Shown here piece after piece: positions 46,450-56,147 of a stretch of 64,000 nucleotides of DNA. The notes under the pieces were generated by a model. That model worked only from the letters and a program-made list of their open reading frames with translations. It was not told the DNA's origin and did not search any database. This DNA is from Prosthecodimorpha hirschii. Its GTDB lineage: Bacteria; Pseudomonadota; Alphaproteobacteria; Rhizobiales; Ancalomicrobiaceae. The stretch lies in NCBI RefSeq assembly GCF_001305515.1, contig NZ_LJYW01000001.1, positions 344,226-408,225 of the forward strand, given 5' to 3'. The position numbers and the translations under genes are program-made. Every line of letters begins with the position of its first letter. Position 1 is the stretch's first letter.

Positions 46450-47564
46450 CCTGGCTGCCGCTGCTCCTCGCCGAAACCCCCGACCCCGTCGCGATCGCGT
46501 CCGCCTGGCCGGCCGTGCCCGCCATGGCGGCCTGCCCGCAGGACCCGGTCTACCACGCCGAGGGCGATGTCTGGACCCATACCCGGATGGTGGTCGACGA
46601 GCTTCTCGCCGATCCGGCCTATCGTGCCTTCAATCCCGAGACCCGCCAGGCGCTGCGGCTGGCGGCCTGGTTCCACGATGTCGCCAAGCCGGCGACGACG
46701 GTGGAGGAATGGGACCCGGCCGAGAACCGCATGCGAATCCGCCAGCCCGGCCATGCCCGGCTCGGCGCGCGCATGGCCTGGGCGGCGCTGTGGCGAGCGG
46801 GATTGCCACGGCCCCTGCGCGAGCAGGTGCAATGGCTGATCGCCTGGCACCAGAAGCCGTTCCATCTCTGGACCGCCACCGACATGCGGCGCGAGGCGAT
46901 CACCTTCGCGGCCGTCGGCCAGTGGCGCGCGCTTCTGACCCTGGTGCGCGCCGACAATCGCGGCCGGATCGCCCCGAACGCGGCGGAGACGACCGAGAAG
47001 CTCGATCTCCTGGAGCTCTGGCTCGAGGAGCAGGATCTGCTCGACCGCCCCTTCCCCTTCGCCAATGACGAGAGCCGCGTGCGCTTCTTCGCCACCCCCG
47101 GCCGCGCGCCCGACTATGCGGCCCCCGCGCCCAGGGGCAGCCGCGTCATCGTCCTGTCCGGCCTGCCCGGGGCCGGCAAGGATACCCACGCCGCGGCCGT
47201 TCTGAAGGACCTGCCGCAGGTCTCGCTCGACCGGCTGCGTGGCGAACTCGGCGTCGACCCCGAGGACCCGCAGGGTCGCGTCGTCCAGGCGGTTCACGAG
47301 GCCGCACGCGTCCACCTGCGCCGCCGCGAGCCCTTCGTGTGGAACGCCACCAACCTGACCCGCCCGCTGCGCGCCAAGGTGCTCGGCCTCATGCTCGACT
47401 ACGAGGCCGACATCACGATCCACGCCTTCGACCGTCCGGAAGCCAAGATCCTCGCCCAGAACCGCGCCCGCACCGCCGTCGTCCCCGACGCCGTCATCCG
47501 CCGCCTCGCCGACAAATGGGAGCCGCCGAGCCCGATCGAGGCGCACCGGGTGGAGTGGGTTTAG
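46446..47564 (+). CDS. HD-phosphoesterase / polynucleotide kinase fusion (HD-Pnk)
   Basis: A 372-residue two-domain enzyme. N-terminal HD domain (DVWTHTRMVVDEL, AAWFHDVAKP, and HARLGAR) would remove 2',3'-cyclic or 3' phosphates. The C-terminal P-loop kinase (VLSGLPGAGKDTHA, then SLDRLRGELG) would phosphorylate 5'-OH ends. Runella HD-Pnk is the characterised model. With the overlapping ligase gene this makes a complete RNA (or DNA) end-healing and sealing unit. The 4-bp overlap is direct evidence of coupling. Confidence 0.88.
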   Translation: MTWLPLLLAETPDPVAIASAWPAVPAMAACPQDPVYHAEGDVWTHTRMVVDELLADPAYRAFNPETRQALRLAAWFHDVAKPATTVEEWDPAENRMRIRQPGHARLGARMAWAALWRAGLPRPLREQVQWLIAWHQKPFHLWTATDMRREAITFAAVGQWRALLTLVRADNRGRIAPNAAETTEKLDLLELWLEEQDLLDRPFPFANDESRVRFFATPGRAPDYAAPAPRGSRVIVLSGLPGAGKDTHAAAVLKDLPQVSLDRLRGELGVDPEDPQGRVVQAVHEAARVHLRRREPFVWNATNLTRPLRAKVLGLMLDYEADITIHAFDRPEAKILAQNRARTAVVPDAVIRRLADKWEPPSPIEAHRVEWV

Positions 47565-47705
47565 GGCTACAGGGGGCCGCTTCCGGCAAGGGCCGATCGC
47601 CGATCAAGCCGCGGGGCACCCGGCCGGCGGGATTGACCGCGGCCGGGGGCGGCCTTACTCACCGATGAAACCCTTGCCATCCGCACGCCCCGACCGGAGC
47701 CGCCC

Positions 47706-48128
47706 ATGTCCACGGCCTATGACAGCAACAACATCTTCGCCAAGATCCTGCGCGGCGAGATCCCCTGCTTCCGGCTCTACGAAGACGAGCGCACCCTCGC
47801 CTTCATGGACATCATGCCGGCGACCGACGGCCATTGCCTGGTCATCCCCAAGGCGCCCGCCCGCAACATCTTCGACTGCCCGGCCGAGGATCTGGCGGCG
47901 GTGATGGCCGTCGTGCAGAAGCTCGCGCTGGCCACCCGCAAGGCCTTTGCGGCCGATGGCGTGACCATCCAGCAGTTCAACGAGGCGGCCGGCGGGCAGG
48001 AGGTGTTCCACCTGCATTTCCACGTCATCCCGCGCAAGGAGGGCGAGAAGCTGCGCCCCCTGCCCCGGTCGGTCGCCGACATGGCCGAGCTCGGCCGGCA
48101 GGCAGACGCGATCCGCGCCGCGCTCTGA
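47706..48128 (+). CDS. HIT-family protein (HINT-like)
   Basis: A 140-residue cytosolic nucleotide-binding protein. The HIT triad is intact (VFHLHFHVIPRK, H-x-H-x-H). The start STAYDSNNIFAKILRGEIP is that of bacterial HIT/HinT proteins, which hydrolyse purine nucleoside phosphoramidates. The downstream half has a usual PRSVADMAELGRQ tail. Alone in its transcription unit as far as seen. Confidence 0.92.
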   Translation: MSTAYDSNNIFAKILRGEIPCFRLYEDERTLAFMDIMPATDGHCLVIPKAPARNIFDCPAEDLAAVMAVVQKLALATRKAFAADGVTIQQFNEAAGGQEVFHLHFHVIPRKEGEKLRPLPRSVADMAELGRQADAIRAAL

Positions 48129-48201
48129 CGGCGCACGGTCGGCGACGGCTCAAGCTCCGGCCGCCCGCGCTGCCGGGATGACCCGCCGCCGACGCCCCCC
48201 G

Positions 48202-48558
48202 CTACACGCCGGCCGCCAGGGCGGCCAGGATGACCGCATCGCCGACGGCGACTCCGGCCAGCACGCTGCGGCCTGTGAAGTGATAGGCGAGGAAGCCGGC
48301 CACAACGGCGCCGAGGCGCACGCCGAGCGGCAGCACGCCGACCGAGCCCATCGGATGGCCGACCAGCAGGGCCACCTGCGCGGCGATCACGGCTGCCGCG
48401 ACCGCGCGCGCCCATTCGAACAGCGGATGGCTGGCAGAAAGCCGCGATCCGATCATGATGCCGGCAAGCCTCAGACCGGCGATCACGGCGACGCCGGCCA
48501 GAAGCACGAAGGCGGTCAGCCCGATCTCGCCGGGATGCGCGAAGGCCGGACCGTTCAC
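48202..48558 (-). CDS. azlD: AzlD small transport subunit (pair 1)
   Basis: A 118-residue membrane protein with four hydrophobic segments, consistent with AzlD, the small partner of AzlC in branched-chain amino acid export. Its GTG start overlaps the AzlC stop (GTGA), so it is translationally coupled to that gene. Confidence 0.75.
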   Translation of the reverse strand: MNGPAFAHPGEIGLTAFVLLAGVAVIAGLRLAGIMIGSRLSASHPLFEWARAVAAAVIAAQVALLVGHPMGSVGVLPLGVRLGAVVAGFLAYHFTGRSVLAGVAVGDAVILAALAAGV

Positions 48559-49355
48559 GGCACCTCCGGCGGCAGGATTCGGCGCCACAGGCGCACGACC
48601 ACGAAGGCCAGCGTGCCGCCGGCGAGGCCGACGCCGATCAGCGTGAAATCCTGCAGGATGGGTTCAAGCAGCGGCGCCGCGACGGCTCCGATGGCGATCG
48701 CCAGCCAGGGCGTGGCACTGCGGGCCGATCCGGCCGCATTGAACAGGAGGTGCATCGGCAGGATGAAGACCAGGAGCGCGGTGACCAGCGGCGGCAGCGC
48801 GGCGGCGGCCTGATGGCCGATCGCCCCGGCGGCGAGGCTGAGCGTCATGAAGGTGCCGGCATAGCCGGCGAAGAACGGCAGCCGCGCGGCTTCGGGCAGG
48901 AGCGGCAGATGCTGCTGGGCCATCGACCAAGGCACCGTCGAGATCGCCTGGGCGATCGGCACGGCGAAGCGGCGCCGGTCGCGCGCGCCGAACAGCGGCA
49001 GCACCGAGACGACCATCGGCAGGAGCGGGATCGAGGCGAGCAGGACGGAAAGCGCGGTCGGCGCCAGCATGGCACCCTGTGCGACTCCATGAGCGAGCAC
49101 GACCTGCGCCGAGGTCCACCAGACCCCGGCACCGATCAGCAGCATGTCGCCGAGCGACAGCCCCGCCTCGCGCGCCAGCGTTCCGAAGGCGAGGAAGTTC
49201 AGCACCGGCACCAGAGTCGCGCCGCCGAACGTCGCGCGCGCGCCGGCGCGGATCCACTCGGCTGTGGTCGGCGGGCGCGGCGGCGGCCGGACGATCTCGG
49301 TCGGCAGTTCATCGGCGGCAAGGCGCGGCGATAGGGGCCGCCGAAACCAATCCAT
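48555..49355 (-). CDS. azlC: AzlC family branched-chain amino acid exporter subunit (pair 1)
   Basis: A 266-residue polytopic protein with six to seven hydrophobic segments. The AzlC-like order is GATLVPVLNFLAFGTLAREA, LIGAGVWWTSAQVVL and LASIPLLPMVVSVLPLFGA. Partner AzlD follows with a 4-bp overlap. Start ATG at 49355 (MDWFRRPLSP). A longer frame covers the upstream pair and is not a gene. The substrate is probably a branched-chain or related amino acid, not shown here. Confidence 0.75.
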   Translation of the reverse strand: MDWFRRPLSPRLAADELPTEIVRPPPRPPTTAEWIRAGARATFGGATLVPVLNFLAFGTLAREAGLSLGDMLLIGAGVWWTSAQVVLAHGVAQGAMLAPTALSVLLASIPLLPMVVSVLPLFGARDRRRFAVPIAQAISTVPWSMAQQHLPLLPEAARLPFFAGYAGTFMTLSLAAGAIGHQAAAALPPLVTALLVFILPMHLLFNAAGSARSATPWLAIAIGAVAAPLLEPILQDFTLIGVGLAGGTLAFVVVRLWRRILPPEVP

Positions 49356-49660
49356 GGCTGGCTCAACTCCGGTTGGCGCCAGTATCGCCCCAGCCGGACG
49401 CGACCGGAAGACCATAAGGGACGCGTCGGCCGAAGGACGGTCGGCCGAAGGGCGGTCGGCCGAGCCATCGCCGCCCGGGCGCGACCGGCGCGCCGCAACG
49501 GCCGGGACGCCGCCTCGATCGGACCCGATCGGTCGACCCGCACGGCTGCGTCGGGTCCGAAGGCCCCATCGGATCCGAAGGGATCGGATGCGGCTTTGCA
49601 TGATCTTGTTTGCGCGGGCTTCTCTCGGATCGAAACGGGCCGCTCCGGTCCGATCTTGCG
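49356..49660. promoter_or_regulatory. Regulatory region between the two azlCD pairs: repeats and palindromes
   Basis: 305 bp between azlC1 start and azlD2 stop. It has a 15-bp tandem unit (GTCGGCCGAAG, three copies at ~49425-49465), a 10-bp inverted repeat TCGGACCCGA at 49519-49528 with TCGGGTCCGA at 49551-49560, a perfect palindrome TCGGATCCGA at 49569-49578, and further TCGGAT variants to 49640. The motif family suggests a repeated regulator site; which gene it serves is not known, though azlC1 on the minus strand is nearest downstream. Confidence 0.45.
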
Positions 49661-50035
49661 CTAAGGCATCCCGACGAGGCCGGCCCAGAGGCCGAGCAGC
49701 ACGGCCTCGCCGACGAGCACGGCGACCAGCACATTGTCGCGCGACGCCTTGTAGGCGGCGAAGCCGGCCGCGACCGACAGCAGCCTCAGCCACATCGGCG
49801 CCAGCCCCAGGCTGCCGGACGGCAGGAAGATCAGTTGGGCGATCACGCCGGCGACCAGGGCGGTGGCGACCGACTTCACATAGGTGAAGATCGCGCTGTC
49901 GTCGGACAGCCGCCCGGCGAGGACCACGCCGAGGATGCGCCACATGTCGTTGGCGAACCAGCCGGCGATCAGGATGAACAGATAGGGCCACCACCAGGCA
50001 TCCAGCTGGTGATAGGTGGCGGTCAGGAGGTTCAC
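49661..50035 (-). CDS. azlD: AzlD small transport subunit (pair 2)
   Basis: A 124-residue membrane protein with four hydrophobic segments (WWWPYLFILIAGWFAND, VATALVAGVIAQLIFL, VLVAVLVGEAVLLGLWAGL). Its ATG overlaps the AzlC2 stop (4 bp). Same orientation as pair 1, so the two azlCD pairs are tandem. Confidence 0.75.
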   Translation of the reverse strand: MNLLTATYHQLDAWWWPYLFILIAGWFANDMWRILGVVLAGRLSDDSAIFTYVKSVATALVAGVIAQLIFLPSGSLGLAPMWLRLLSVAAGFAAYKASRDNVLVAVLVGEAVLLGLWAGLVGMP

Positions 50036-50847
50036 GGTCCGACCTCCATGCCGGCATTCTCGGTGTCGGCCGGAACCCTGCGCCGCCGCCCGGCATCGAT
50101 CCGCCGCCCGACCAGGAAGGCGGCCGTGCCGCCGATCAGGCCCGTCCAGATCAGTTCGAAGTTCGGCTCAAGCCAATGCATGGCCGGCCAGGTCGCGACG
50201 CCGAAGGCGAGCGCCAGCCGGTCGGAGGCCAGCCGCGCGGCGCCCCAGAGCGAAACGGTGAAATAGAGCGGGGTCAGAAGCGTCAGTCCCGCGGCCAGCA
50301 GCGGCGGCAGTGCGCCGGCCAGTTCGTGCGAGACGCCGGCAACGATCATGGCGCCGGAGGTCAGCGTGACGGCGAAGCCGGCGAAATAGGCCGCCCGCGC
50401 CTCGCGCGGCAGTCCGGGCAGCTTGGCCATGCCGAAGACCCAGGCGGTCACGGCAACGAAATGCGACAGGAACAGGAGCGTGAGTTTCGAGGTCCGCTCG
50501 GCGCGCATGACCGGCACGATCGACATGACCATCGGCATCAGCCGGAAGGCCGACAGGCTCACGGCGATGAAGGTCGCGGCCAGCGGCGCGCCGGTCTGCA
50601 CGGCGCCGACCAGCACCACACAGGACGGCAAGGCCCAGATGCCGCCGGCCATCACCACCGTCTCGACCAACCCGATCCCGGACGCCCGGGCGAGCCCCGC
50701 GAAGCCGACGAAGGAGGCCATCAGGATCATGGCCGGGATCGACAGGAACTGCTGCGCACCGCGCGCGAACCAGCGGGCGGTGGAGACGGTTTCGGCAGGT
50801 TCGGCAGGGATATCCATCGGGCGCCCCGAATTCGGCGTCCCGGACAT
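50032..50847 (-). CDS. azlC: AzlC family branched-chain amino acid exporter subunit (pair 2)
   Basis: A 271-residue membrane protein, six to seven hydrophobic segments, with the AzlC-like pattern (FVGFAGLARASGIGLVE, GAPLAATFIAVSLSAFRL, MVMSIVPVMRAE). The ATG at 50847 (MSGTPNSGRP) is chosen; a second ATG ten codons on (MDIPAEPAE) is nearly as likely. Its azlD overlaps by 4 bp. The sequences of the two AzlC proteins are clearly diverged, so they may serve different substrates. Confidence 0.72.
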   Translation of the reverse strand: MSGTPNSGRPMDIPAEPAETVSTARWFARGAQQFLSIPAMILMASFVGFAGLARASGIGLVETVVMAGGIWALPSCVVLVGAVQTGAPLAATFIAVSLSAFRLMPMVMSIVPVMRAERTSKLTLLFLSHFVAVTAWVFGMAKLPGLPREARAAYFAGFAVTLTSGAMIVAGVSHELAGALPPLLAAGLTLLTPLYFTVSLWGAARLASDRLALAFGVATWPAMHWLEPNFELIWTGLIGGTAAFLVGRRIDAGRRRRVPADTENAGMEVGP

Positions 50848-50952
50848 AAGGGGGATCCGCCCGTCAGGCAACCGGACAGGGCCGCAGGGCTCGAATGCGG
50901 ACGGTGCCAGCCATCGATGTGGCGTCACCGGGCCCCGGCAATCGGGTCGGGA

Positions 50953-51339
50953 CTATGCCGGCCCGTGGAACACCGCCTCGATATTGTGTCCGTCGGGATC
51001 GAGGACGAAGGCGGCGTAGTAGTTGGGGTGGTAGTGCGGCCGGAGGCCGGGCGGGCCGTTGTCGGGGGCGAGCAGCGCCATGGCGGCGCGATGGAAGGCG
51101 TCGACGGCGGCCCGGTCGGGGGCCTGGAACGCGACGTGCAGGCAGCCGGTCAGCGCCTTGCCGGAGGCGATCCAGAAGGAGGGCTTGCCATGAGCCCCGA
51201 AACCGCAATGCGCCTCGGCGCCGGTCTCCGCCGCCGTCACCTCCATGACGACGCCATAGCCGAGCGGCGCCAGCACGGCTTCGTAGAAGGCGCGCGAGCG
51301 GGCGAGGTCGGAGACGGGAACGCCGATATGGTCGAGCAT
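50953..51339 (-). CDS. VOC (glyoxalase/bleomycin-resistance) family protein
   Basis: A 128-residue vicinal-oxygen-chelate domain starting MLDHIGVPVSDLARSRAFYE, with a later LHVAFQAPDRAAVDAF and YYAAFVLDPDGHNIEAVF. Metal ligands His4 and a C-terminal Glu are in place, so it may act as a metal-dependent glyoxalase/dioxygenase-like enzyme, substrate unknown. The ATG at 51339 is chosen as the beginning of the VOC fold. Confidence 0.85.
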   Translation of the reverse strand: MLDHIGVPVSDLARSRAFYEAVLAPLGYGVVMEVTAAETGAEAHCGFGAHGKPSFWIASGKALTGCLHVAFQAPDRAAVDAFHRAAMALLAPDNGPPGLRPHYHPNYYAAFVLDPDGHNIEAVFHGPA

Positions 51340-51459
51340 GTCTGAGCACCCAAGATTGTCGCGGTACCCGGCATCCGACGCCCGGCCCGCCGGCATGCGG
51401 GGCACGGTATCGAAGACGGCCTCAGGCGCAAAGCCGGGAATAACCCGATCCCGACGGCC

Positions 51460-52536
51460 TCAGCCGACCCGGCCGGCCCGCGCCAGACCATGGGCGACCA
51501 GGCGATCGATCAAGTCGGCATAGCCGATGCCGCTGGCCGCCATGGCCTTCGGATACATGCTGATATTGGTGAAGCCCGGGATGGTGTTGAGTTCGTTCAC
51601 GACGAAGCGGTCGTCGTCCATCAGGAAGAAATCGGCTCGGGCCATGCCGTCGCAGCCGAGCGCGCGGAAGGCGCGGGCGGCGGTCTCCTTCAGCGCGGCC
51701 TCGACCGCTTCGGGCAGTTCCACCGGCACCTTCAGAGCGGCGCCAGCCTCGTCGACATACTTGGCGTCGTAGGTGTAGAAGCCATGGCTTTCGGCCGGCA
51801 CGATCTCGCCCGGCTTCGAGACGAACAGGTCGCCGGCCGGGTCTTCCAGCACGGCGAATTCGATCTCGCGACCCTTGATGAAGGCCTCGGCGAGCAGCTT
51901 GCGGTCGTGCCGGAAGCCCTCCTCCAGCGCCGCCGCATAGCCGGCCTCGTCGACCACCTTGCTGACGCCGACGGAGGATCCTTGTCGGGCCGGCTTGACG
52001 AAAATCGGCAGGCCGAGCGTGGCCTCGAGCGCCGCGAAGGTCGGCGCCGCGCCCTGATGGACGGTCACCGAACGCGCGACGGGGACGCCGGCTTCGATCA
52101 GAAGGCGCTTGGCCACATCCTTGTCGAGCGCATTGGCCGATCCGATGATGCCGCAGCCGACCAGCGGAATGCGCGCCACCTCGGCGAGACCCTGCACCGA
52201 CCCGTCCTCGCCCTGCAGGCCGTGCAGAACCGGAAAGAGAACGCCGATCTCCGGGACCTCGTAGGGCGCCCCGCCGTGGGGGATGGCCAGCGCCCGTCCC
52301 TGCCCGCCCGGGATCAGGCAGATTTCGGTGCCTGTTTCCGGGCGCTCCGGGACGCCGTCCTCGAAGCGGCTGAGCAGCCAGCGGCCGTCCCGGGTGATGT
52401 AGATCGGCACGATGTCGTAGTTCGCCGGCGCCAGCGCCCGCATCACGTTGGTGCCCGACATGACCGAGACCTCGTGCTCGGCGGATCGGCCGCCGAACAG
52501 AACAGCGATGCGCAGCCGGTTCGAAATCGTGGCCAT
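51460..52536 (-). CDS. ddlA: D-alanine--D-alanine ligase
   Basis: A 358-residue ATP-grasp enzyme that joins two D-Ala residues for peptidoglycan precursors. The start is LRIAVLFGGRSAEHEVSVMSG, followed by GVLFPVLHGLQGEDGSVQG, VKPARQGSSVGVSKV and the C-terminal NELNTIPGFTNISMYPK. The length matches DdlA (longer than DdlB). Not near the mur cluster. The ATG at 52536 is preferred over a TTG two codons up. Confidence 0.93.
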   Translation of the reverse strand: MATISNRLRIAVLFGGRSAEHEVSVMSGTNVMRALAPANYDIVPIYITRDGRWLLSRFEDGVPERPETGTEICLIPGGQGRALAIPHGGAPYEVPEIGVLFPVLHGLQGEDGSVQGLAEVARIPLVGCGIIGSANALDKDVAKRLLIEAGVPVARSVTVHQGAAPTFAALEATLGLPIFVKPARQGSSVGVSKVVDEAGYAAALEEGFRHDRKLLAEAFIKGREIEFAVLEDPAGDLFVSKPGEIVPAESHGFYTYDAKYVDEAGAALKVPVELPEAVEAALKETAARAFRALGCDGMARADFFLMDDDRFVVNELNTIPGFTNISMYPKAMAASGIGYADLIDRLVAHGLARAGRVG

Positions 52537-52831
52537 GGACAACTCCGGGACGTCGCGGACGCAACCGGCCGCAGGAAGGATCGGTCAGGCGGACGGCGCA
52601 CCGACTCAGCGGGCGCGTCGCCTTCCCGTCCTACCTCATCGCTTCGGGCGCCGGAATTGCGGCAAAGCCCTGCCGACCCGTGCCCGAGCGCTGCAGAGGC
52701 GGGCAATGCCGGCATTCGCCGCCAGGCCACCGGGGATGCCGGCCATGCCGCCACGCCGGCCCGCAAAGAAAAGGCCCGCCCGGAGCAGTCTCCGGACGGG
52801 CCGATCCATCGTCAGATCGCGATCGTGCGGC

Positions 52832-55246
52832 TCAGCCGAGCGGCACCTTCGGAACCAGTCCCTTGCTGCCGCGCGCCGGCACGGGCGGTCCGGCCTTCTT
52901 GGGCTTGGCCTTGGGCGGCGCCTTGGCCTGGACTTCCGGCTCGGGCTGCGGTTCCGCCGGGGCGGCGGCCTCGGCCGGGATCGAGTCGAGCAGCAGTTCC
53001 GCGCCGCCCTCCTTGACCGAAACCTTGACCACGCCGCCCTTGCGCAGCTTGCCGAACAGGACCTCGTCGGCGAGCGGCTTCTTGATGTGCTCCTGGATGA
53101 TGCGTCCGAGCGGCCGTGCACCCATCTGGCTGTCGTAGCCCTTCTCGGCGAGCCATTTCACGGCCGCGTCGTCGAGCTCGAAGGTCACGTTGCGGTCGGC
53201 CAACTGGCCTTCCAACTGCATCACGAACTTGGTGACGACCTGATGCACCACCTCCATGGGGAGGTGCTGGAAGGTGACGACCGCATCCAGCCGGTTGCGG
53301 AATTCCGGCGTGAACAGCTTGTTGATCGCCTCCTGGTCGTCGCCTTCGCGCTTGACCCGGTTGAAGCCGATCGGCGCCTTGGCGAGATCGGCCGCGCCGG
53401 CATTGGTGGTCATGATCAGGATGACGTTCCTGAAATCGACCTGCTTGCCGTTGTGGTCGGTCAGCCTGCCGTGGTCCATGACCTGCAACAGGATGTTGAA
53501 CAGGTCCGGATGCGCCTTCTCGATCTCGTCGAGCAGCAGAACGCTGTGCGGATGCTGGTCGATGCCGTCGGTCAACAGGCCGCCCTGGTCGAACCCGACA
53601 TAGCCGGGCGGCGCGCCGATCAGGCGGCTGACGGTGTGGCGCTCCATATATTCCGACATGTCGAAGCGGAGCAGCTCCACGCCGAGCAGCTTGGCCAGCT
53701 GGCGCGCAACCTCGGTCTTGCCGACGCCGGTCGGCCCGGCGAACAGGTAGGACCCGATCGGCTTCTCCGGTTCGCGCAAGCCCGCCCGGGCGAGCTTGAT
53801 CGCCGCCGACAGCGACTCGATCGCCTTGTCCTGGCCGTAGACCACGCGCCGCAGATTGGTCTCCAGATGCTGCAGCACCTCGGCATCGTCCTTGGAGACC
53901 GATTTCGGCGGGATGCGCGCCATCGTGGCGATGGTGTCCTCGACCTCCTTCACGCCGATCACCTTGCGGCGCTTCGATTCCGGCACCAGCATCTGCGCCG
54001 CGCCGCTCTCGTCGATCACGTCGATCGCCTTGTCGGGCAGCTTGCGGTCGTTGATGTAGCGCGAGGACAGTTCCACCGCCGCCTTGATGGCGTCGTTGGT
54101 ATAGCGCACGCGATGATGGTCCTCGAAATAGGGCTTCAGCCCCTTCAGGATCTCGATCGCATCCGGGATGGTCGGCTCGTTCACGTCGATCTTCTGGAAG
54201 CGGCGGACGAGGGCCCGATCCTTCTCGAAGAACTGGCGATATTCCTTGTAGGTGGTCGAGCCGATGCAGCGGATCGAGCCGCCGGCCAGCGCCGGCTTGA
54301 GCAGATTGGACGCGTCCATGGCGCCGCCCGACGTGGCTCCGGCACCGATCACGGTGTGGATCTCGTCGATGAACATGATCGCCTTGGGATATTCCTCGAT
54401 CTCCTTGACGACCTGCTTCAGCCGTTCCTCGAAATCGCCGCGATAGCGGGTCCCCGCCAGCAGGGCGCCCATGTCGAGGGCGAAGACGGTCGAGCCCTTG
54501 AGCACGTCCGGCACTTCGCCGTTGACGATCCGCCGGGCGAGGCCCTCGGCGATGGCGGTCTTGCCGACGCCGGGATCGCCCACATAGAGCGGGTTGTTCT
54601 TGGAGCGACGGCACAGCACCTGGATGGTGCGCGCGATCTCGCTGTCCCGTCCGATCAGCGGGTCGATCTTGCCCTTGCGCGCCTTGTCGTTGAGGTTCAC
54701 GCAATAGGCCTCGAGCGCGTCGGTCTTCTTCTTCGGCCCTTCGCCGTTCTCGCCTCCCGACATCTCGTCGTCGGCTCCTCTCACCGGGCGGCTCTCCGCG
54801 AGCCCCACGCGCTTCGCGATACCGTGACTGATGTAGTTGACGGCGTCGTAGCGGGTCATGTCCTGCTCCTGCAGGAAATAGGCCGCATGACTCTCCCGCT
54901 CGGCGAAGATCGCGACCAGGACATTCGCCCCCGTCACCTCTTCCCGACCGGAAGACTGTACGTGGATCACGGCACGCTGAATGACGCGCTGGAATCCGGC
55001 CGTCGGCTTGGAATCGTCCTCTCCGTCGCCGACCAGATTGTCGAGTTCGGTGTCGATATATTCGACGAGATTGCGCCTCAGGAGTTCGAGGTCGACGTTG
55101 CAGGCCCGCATGACCGCGGCGGCATCCTGGTCGTCCAGAAGCGCAAGCAGCAGGTGCTCGAGCGTGGCATATTCCTGCCGGCGCTCGTTGGCATAGTGGA
55201 GCGCCTGGTGGAGCGCCTTCTCGAGGCTGCGTGAGAAGGATGGCAC
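52832..55246 (-). CDS. clpA: ATP-dependent Clp protease ATP-binding subunit ClpA
   Basis: An 804-residue Hsp100 unfoldase. N-domain at residues 1-150 ([20 protein letters not shown]), then two AAA+ domains with Walker [14 protein letters not shown] (D1) and [14 protein letters not shown] (D2), and a ClpP-docking loop region. The C-terminal ~50 residues are an Ala/Pro/Lys-rich tail ([20 protein letters not shown]) that extends it beyond E. coli ClpA (758). It follows clpS by 10 bp on the same strand, so the adaptor and unfoldase are co-expressed. ClpP is not in the window. Confidence 0.97.
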   Translation of the reverse strand: MPSFSRSLEKALHQALHYANERRQEYATLEHLLLALLDDQDAAAVMRACNVDLELLRRNLVEYIDTELDNLVGDGEDDSKPTAGFQRVIQRAVIHVQSSGREEVTGANVLVAIFAERESHAAYFLQEQDMTRYDAVNYISHGIAKRVGLAESRPVRGADDEMSGGENGEGPKKKTDALEAYCVNLNDKARKGKIDPLIGRDSEIARTIQVLCRRSKNNPLYVGDPGVGKTAIAEGLARRIVNGEVPDVLKGSTVFALDMGALLAGTRYRGDFEERLKQVVKEIEEYPKAIMFIDEIHTVIGAGATSGGAMDASNLLKPALAGGSIRCIGSTTYKEYRQFFEKDRALVRRFQKIDVNEPTIPDAIEILKGLKPYFEDHHRVRYTNDAIKAAVELSSRYINDRKLPDKAIDVIDESGAAQMLVPESKRRKVIGVKEVEDTIATMARIPPKSVSKDDAEVLQHLETNLRRVVYGQDKAIESLSAAIKLARAGLREPEKPIGSYLFAGPTGVGKTEVARQLAKLLGVELLRFDMSEYMERHTVSRLIGAPPGYVGFDQGGLLTDGIDQHPHSVLLLDEIEKAHPDLFNILLQVMDHGRLTDHNGKQVDFRNVILIMTTNAGAADLAKAPIGFNRVKREGDDQEAINKLFTPEFRNRLDAVVTFQHLPMEVVHQVVTKFVMQLEGQLADRNVTFELDDAAVKWLAEKGYDSQMGARPLGRIIQEHIKKPLADEVLFGKLRKGGVVKVSVKEGGAELLLDSIPAEAAAPAEPQPEPEVQAKAPPKAKPKKAGPPVPARGSKGLVPKVPLG

Positions 55247-55256
55247 TGGCGGGACC

Positions 55257-55586
55257 TCACTTCTTTTCCATGACGCATTGCAGGGGATGCTGGTGCTGGC
55301 GGGCGAAATCCATCACCTGGGTGACCTTGGTCTCGGCCACTTCGTAGGTGTAGATGCCGCATTCCCCAACGCCGTGATGATGGACATGCAGCATGATGCG
55401 TGTCGCCTCCTCGCGCCCCTTGTTGAAGAAGCGTTCGAGGACGTGGACCACGAATTCCATCGGCGTGTAGTCGTCGTTCAGCAGCAGCACGCGGTACATG
55501 TTCGGCCGCTTCGTCTTCGGTCGCGTCTTGGTGACCACGACCGTTCCGGGATCCTGTTCTCCAGGTCGCCGCGCGTCTTTGCTCAT
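55257..55586 (-). CDS. clpS: ClpS, N-end rule adaptor of ClpA
   Basis: A 109-residue adaptor. After a Lys/Arg-rich N-terminal extension (~25 residues) the ClpS core starts [18 protein letters not shown] and ends [20 protein letters not shown]. It binds N-degrons with Leu, Phe, Tyr or Trp and delivers them to ClpA. The ATG at 55586 is used because it begins MSKDARRPG; the longer frame has no support. Confidence 0.95.
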   Translation of the reverse strand: MSKDARRPGEQDPGTVVVTKTRPKTKRPNMYRVLLLNDDYTPMEFVVHVLERFFNKGREEATRIMLHVHHHGVGECGIYTYEVAETKVTQVMDFARQHQHPLQCVMEKK

Positions 55587-56147
55587 CTGTCGGCCCGACT
55601 CGCGTCCATTTTCGTCCGCCAATAATGTCCGGTCACGCCGGATTCGGTAAGCCCGCCGCCAAGCAAGGGACCGTGATGCCGGGAGCCCGATAGGCACTCT
55701 CGGCCGGTCCGCCGCCGCGCATCAAGCCGCCCGACCCGAACACATATGGGGCGGCTCCGGATTCATTTTAAGGGAGTTTCCGACAAGGGCAACGCGACGC
55801 TCAAGGAATTGAGCGGACAACCCGCCTCCCCGGCGCGGCGGACGGCCGCGCGGCCCTGATCGGGCGGGCGTCTCGAACGGCCGACGGGGGCAGGACGGAG
55901 CCGCATTTGCGGCCGGATCGCGCGGGATTCACGGAGTGGCGGACCGACGCCGGCACGAGCGAAGGCGCGTGCAGCCGTCCAGGATACCGCGCTGCGACAT
56001 AAACGGATGGCAGATTTGCATGACGGTTGCGCGGCGGTCGCGCGCCCGGATCCGTATCACTCCGTCCCGAAAAGCACGAAGCCCGGCACAGGGCCGGGCT
56101 CGGATCGCTCGTCTGATCAGTCGGGCGCCCTTGAAGGCGCGCCGGAC
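55587..56147. other. 561-bp intergenic region, no gene; contains the phasin terminator
   Basis: Between the clpS start and the phasin stop. It is mostly GC-rich without family-like frames. The phasin terminator sits at its right end (56065-56100). Confidence 0.55.
56065..56100 (-). terminator. Rho-independent terminator of the phasin gene
   Basis: On the minus strand, AGCCCGGC-(5-nt loop)-GCCGGGCT hairpin (56080-56100), followed by TTCGTGCTTTTC. It lies 48 bp after the phasin stop. Confidence 0.75.

Noticed and set aside
49425-49465. Three 15-bp tandem units (GTCGGCCGAAG) as a possible CRISPR
   Set aside because: Contiguous short units with no spacers and no cas genes; a simple tandem repeat.
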